In this document: positions 21,131 to 23,457 of the stretch, one piece after another
Numbering within the stretch: position 1 is the first letter of the stretch
Layout of the letters: each line of letters begins with the position of its first letter
DNA from: a virus
IMG/VR virus record: IMGVR_UViG_3300042691_050257
Coordinates: 1 to 23,457 of that record
Direction: 5' to 3' (one strand)
DNA length: 23,457 nucleotides
Position numbers and translations under genes: made by a program
Notes under the pieces: generated by a model
What the model was told of the DNA's origin: nothing
The model's input: only the letters and a program-made list of their open reading frames with translations
Database searches by the model: none

Positions 21131-21574
21131 TTACTCCAAGAGCAGATCGATATAGAAGCGTCGCGCTCCACCGCCAGGGGTATTAAACTCGACTGTAAAC
21201 TCAGCCTCTTCTGCCGGTGCTAAGTCTTTGAATGGGATGCGAGAATCAAAATTGGCGCCAGCACTATGACTAATTCGCTCAACCAAATCAGGACCAGTAT
21301 TTTGAGGCAAAGTCAGTGTAAGGCCAGGCGCAGGACTACCAGCCAAATCACCCCAGGTCAAAATATCTTCGTAATCAGTAGCAGGAGCGTTACTCATTAA
21401 TGCTTCAACGTCACCCAGCGAAGAAGGTGATGCAACGTAGACCCCTAAATCGTATAGGGTCTCGGATCCCAGATTTGTAACTCGAAACGTTACCGAAGTT
21501 GCAGAAACAAGATTAACTGGATCGTAAACCGTCTCATCGGTAGAAACAATTTCAAACAATAAGTCGCGGGCCAT
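21131..21574 (-). CDS. Small beta-sandwich structural protein, 147 aa
   Basis: The ATG at 21574 has GAGG seven bases upstream. The GTG at 21580 is too near that site to be the start. The gene begins two bases after the stop of the upstream gene. The product has the pattern of an immunoglobulin-like or CARDB-like domain: SATSVTFRVTNLGSETLYDLGVYV, then LAPAEEAEFTVEFNTPGG and a final strand FYIDLLLE. It probably serves as an adaptor or decoration between the larger structural proteins. No catalytic residue is seen. Confidence 0.8.
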   Translation of the reverse strand: MARDLLFEIVSTDETVYDPVNLVSATSVTFRVTNLGSETLYDLGVYVASPSSLGDVEALMSNAPATDYEDILTWGDLAGSPAPGLTLTLPQNTGPDLVERISHSAGANFDSRIPFKDLAPAEEAEFTVEFNTPGGGARRFYIDLLLE

Positions 21575-21576
21575 TG

Positions 21577-23457
21577 TCACACCTCGAGTCCAAACGCGTA
21601 GGGAACCGGATATTCGACCGCGCCTTCCTCTACACTAACACCCCAATAGTATACACCAGAGCTCAAGCCCGTATTGACATACGACATGTTTCTGCTGCCT
21701 GGCTCTGTATTTTGTGTAACTGTGGTTACAAGCTCCCAGCTAGAAACCAAACTTGTTTTGCGATATAGCCTATAGATGCCCGGCCCCTGCCACTTCCATC
21801 TTAACGTAGCTTCACCAGCGTTAGTTCGAGTACCGCTAAGTCTAACCTGGGGATAGACCCATCGTACAACCGGGTAAGTGGCAATATCTAGATGCGCTGT
21901 TGCAGCCTGAATTGCACGATCCTGCGTAAGCCAGCCACCGTAGTCTTCTAGCACGTATAGCGGAATCTCAATAACAACAACCCTATCCTTTGGTACGGTG
22001 AAGCCTTCAGGATTACCACCGTAAAGACTATGTTGAATTGCCGGCGAGCGAGCAATTACTTCTGTAGAAACCGGAACCCCTCCCTCACGACGCACGCTTA
22101 CGATCGTGCAGTCACGTTGGTCTGCGCTAGAAACCGGATGTACTTCTGCCAAAAGCATATAGCCGGCCGACTCAGTTCCGCCGGGAGCCATTGTGGCTAT
22201 CCAAACTTCATAAGTAACGCCAATAGCTGTATCGGTATTCACAACACCAGGGCTAATCCACAACTGCATATCAGGCTGACTTGCTTCAACAATTACGCCA
22301 TCTTTGTCGACAACAAGATGGTGTAGCGCCCGCTCGCCATCTTCTACATCTGGAATCAGGTAAAACACTACAAGCTTATCGCGTACCGACTTGTTTAGAA
22401 CCGGATTCAAATCAATGCCAGTGTATTCGAAATCATCTGCTTCGTAGTAGTAGCTGGCGCTTACTTGCCAGCTAGGATCCAAATCCAGACCCAAGGCAAT
22501 AAAGCCGCCTACGTTATCTGCACCGGCAATACCGCTTTCATACAAGACAGAACTGTTACCGTAACGACTTCCCCACAGTGATTCATCACTGGTAATGACC
22601 TTAACTAGATCTCCAGCATAATCGTGTGCGTACACAGTTACATGCAGTCCTGGAATGATTGCCAAGCGGTCGCGCGGGGCCTTCAACACCCTGCCATTAA
22701 CAATTTCAAGCTTCTCAAACGGCATGAAAATATAGGGACGAACAGGGGAGAATGGCTGTAACTCGTACTCTGGGATGCGATATCGACGAGCAGCAGAATC
22801 TACGTAGGCAACAAACTCTCCGTTTGTAAACCGAACGAACCAAGGTCGCTCGGCATTCAGAGCCATAGGCGCCAGAGGCTGAATCAGTGAGTCAGTACTC
22901 TCGCGCACATACCAGGTATCAACGACATTAAAATCAAAAGTGTTGGTACCAACACCTTCATCTCGCACGTAAAGCGGATAATCCGTACGCAACGAACCAG
23001 TGTCGAGATCAATGTCTTCCCATTGCGCTTCACGCGCTGCTGCCTCGGGGGCAAGCAGCTGCGTGATCGTACTACCGTCTTCTAGCGATACCAGTAGCCA
23101 GTAAAGAACGTACGCGCCGGTATTGCTATCAAACTGATTTCGATAGTTGGTAAAAACCTTGCCCGCACCTACATCTACAACGTAGCCACCTACCACAGGC
23201 AAGCGGTTACCGTTGGTAACGACCTCTAGTCGTACATCTACCGCACCATCAGGAAGGCGATGCTTGTACCAAAGCGGTTGTCTATCACCATTGGCGTTGA
23301 TGAACGTTTGGTTAGTCGCCATAATGTCACGATAAACGCTAACGTAACTATCGCCGTACAAAACATCGTAAGTTTCAGCCGTAGGGAGTCGCGGCCGATT
23401 CTCTACCACTTCTGAAGTACGGTTGAAGATCACCAAGTTGCGTTGAGGAGTAAACTC
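21577..23457 (-). CDS. Large structural protein with FN3-like C-terminus (5' end outside window)
   Basis: The frame stays open to the right edge; the TTG at 23436 is internal and the first visible residues are EFTPQRNLVIFNRTSEV. About 626 residues are visible. Most are beta-rich with many Tyr, Asp and Val residues. The last 75 residues (ATLRWKWQGPGIYRLYRKT, then SYVNTGLSSGVYYWGVSVE) have the Trp, Tyr and Leu spacing of a fibronectin type III domain, common at the ends of phage tail and fiber proteins. It is probably a tail or baseplate component. There is no helical N-terminal segment in the visible part, so it differs from the three proteins downstream. Confidence 0.8.
   Translation of the reverse strand, partial: EFTPQRNLVIFNRTSEVVENRPRLPTAETYDVLYGDSYVSVYRDIMATNQTFINANGDRQPLWYKHRLPDGAVDVRLEVVTNGNRLPVVGGYVVDVGAGKVFTNYRNQFDSNTGAYVLYWLLVSLEDGSTITQLLAPEAAAREAQWEDIDLDTGSLRTDYPLYVRDEGVGTNTFDFNVVDTWYVRESTDSLIQPLAPMALNAERPWFVRFTNGEFVAYVDSAARRYRIPEYELQPFSPVRPYIFMPFEKLEIVNGRVLKAPRDRLAIIPGLHVTVYAHDYAGDLVKVITSDESLWGSRYGNSSVLYESGIAGADNVGGFIALGLDLDPSWQVSASYYYEADDFEYTGIDLNPVLNKSVRDKLVVFYLIPDVEDGERALHHLVVDKDGVIVEASQPDMQLWISPGVVNTDTAIGVTYEVWIATMAPGGTESAGYMLLAEVHPVSSADQRDCTIVSVRREGGVPVSTEVIARSPAIQHSLYGGNPEGFTVPKDRVVVIEIPLYVLEDYGGWLTQDRAIQAATAHLDIATYPVVRWVYPQVRLSGTRTNAGEATLRWKWQGPGIYRLYRKTSLVSSWELVTTVTQNTEPGSRNMSYVNTGLSSGVYYWGVSVEEGAVEYPVPYAFGLEV

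Overview
The window looks like part of a large tailed-bacteriophage genome. It has two tightly packed gene blocks that converge on one strong bidirectional terminator (11929-11966). Nearly every gene touches or overlaps the next, often by ATGA or GTGA. Most recognisable proteins are phage-type: ThyX, M23 peptidase, DEDD exonuclease, ClpP-like protease, Hjc-like resolvase and very large beta-rich tail proteins. I saw no tRNA, rRNA, insertion sequence or CRISPR array. The host cannot be named. Shine-Dalgarno sequences show a bacterial translation system, and CTAG is common.

Plus-strand block (1-11915). It opens with the 3' part of a class II aminoacyl-tRNA-synthetase-like gene. Small unknown genes, a DEDD exonuclease and an M23-fold peptidase follow. 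Next is a run of small accessory genes that includes two diverged paralogs (2373-2636 and 2987-3241) and a YunG-like protein that appears to start at CTG. After these come thyX, a minimal nucleotidyltransferase, a membrane-anchored coiled-coil protein, and a segment where an FmdB-like zinc-ribbon gene lies inside another open frame. The block ends with a DNA-processing group: a RecB/Cas4-like protein with degenerate catalytic positions, an EDxHD/Vsr-type endonuclease, a ClpP-like serine protease, an Hjc-like resolvase, a possible sigma-like protein and one unknown.

Minus-strand block (23457-11974, read right to left). This is a structural module: a fibronectin-III-bearing protein cut by the window edge, a small beta-sandwich protein, three long proteins built on a shared plan (N-terminal helices, a short LTLP-type junction, then beta-domains), a fiber with seven glycine-rich strand repeats, a membrane-anchored protein and a short coiled-coil protein. 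These are probably baseplate, tail-fiber and host-contact components. No capsid, portal, terminase or tail-tube gene is visible.

The most unusual points are three. (1) Two recognisable protein families can be read in full only from non-AUG starts (CTG at 3231, ATC at 7915). In the second case one base, C7917, accounts for both a missing start and a missing stop. (2) Several long perfect or near-perfect inverted repeats lie inside coding sequence, including 13-bp and 12-bp perfect stems. (3) Three different PD-(D/E)XK-type proteins sit within 2.6 kb around a ClpP-like protease.
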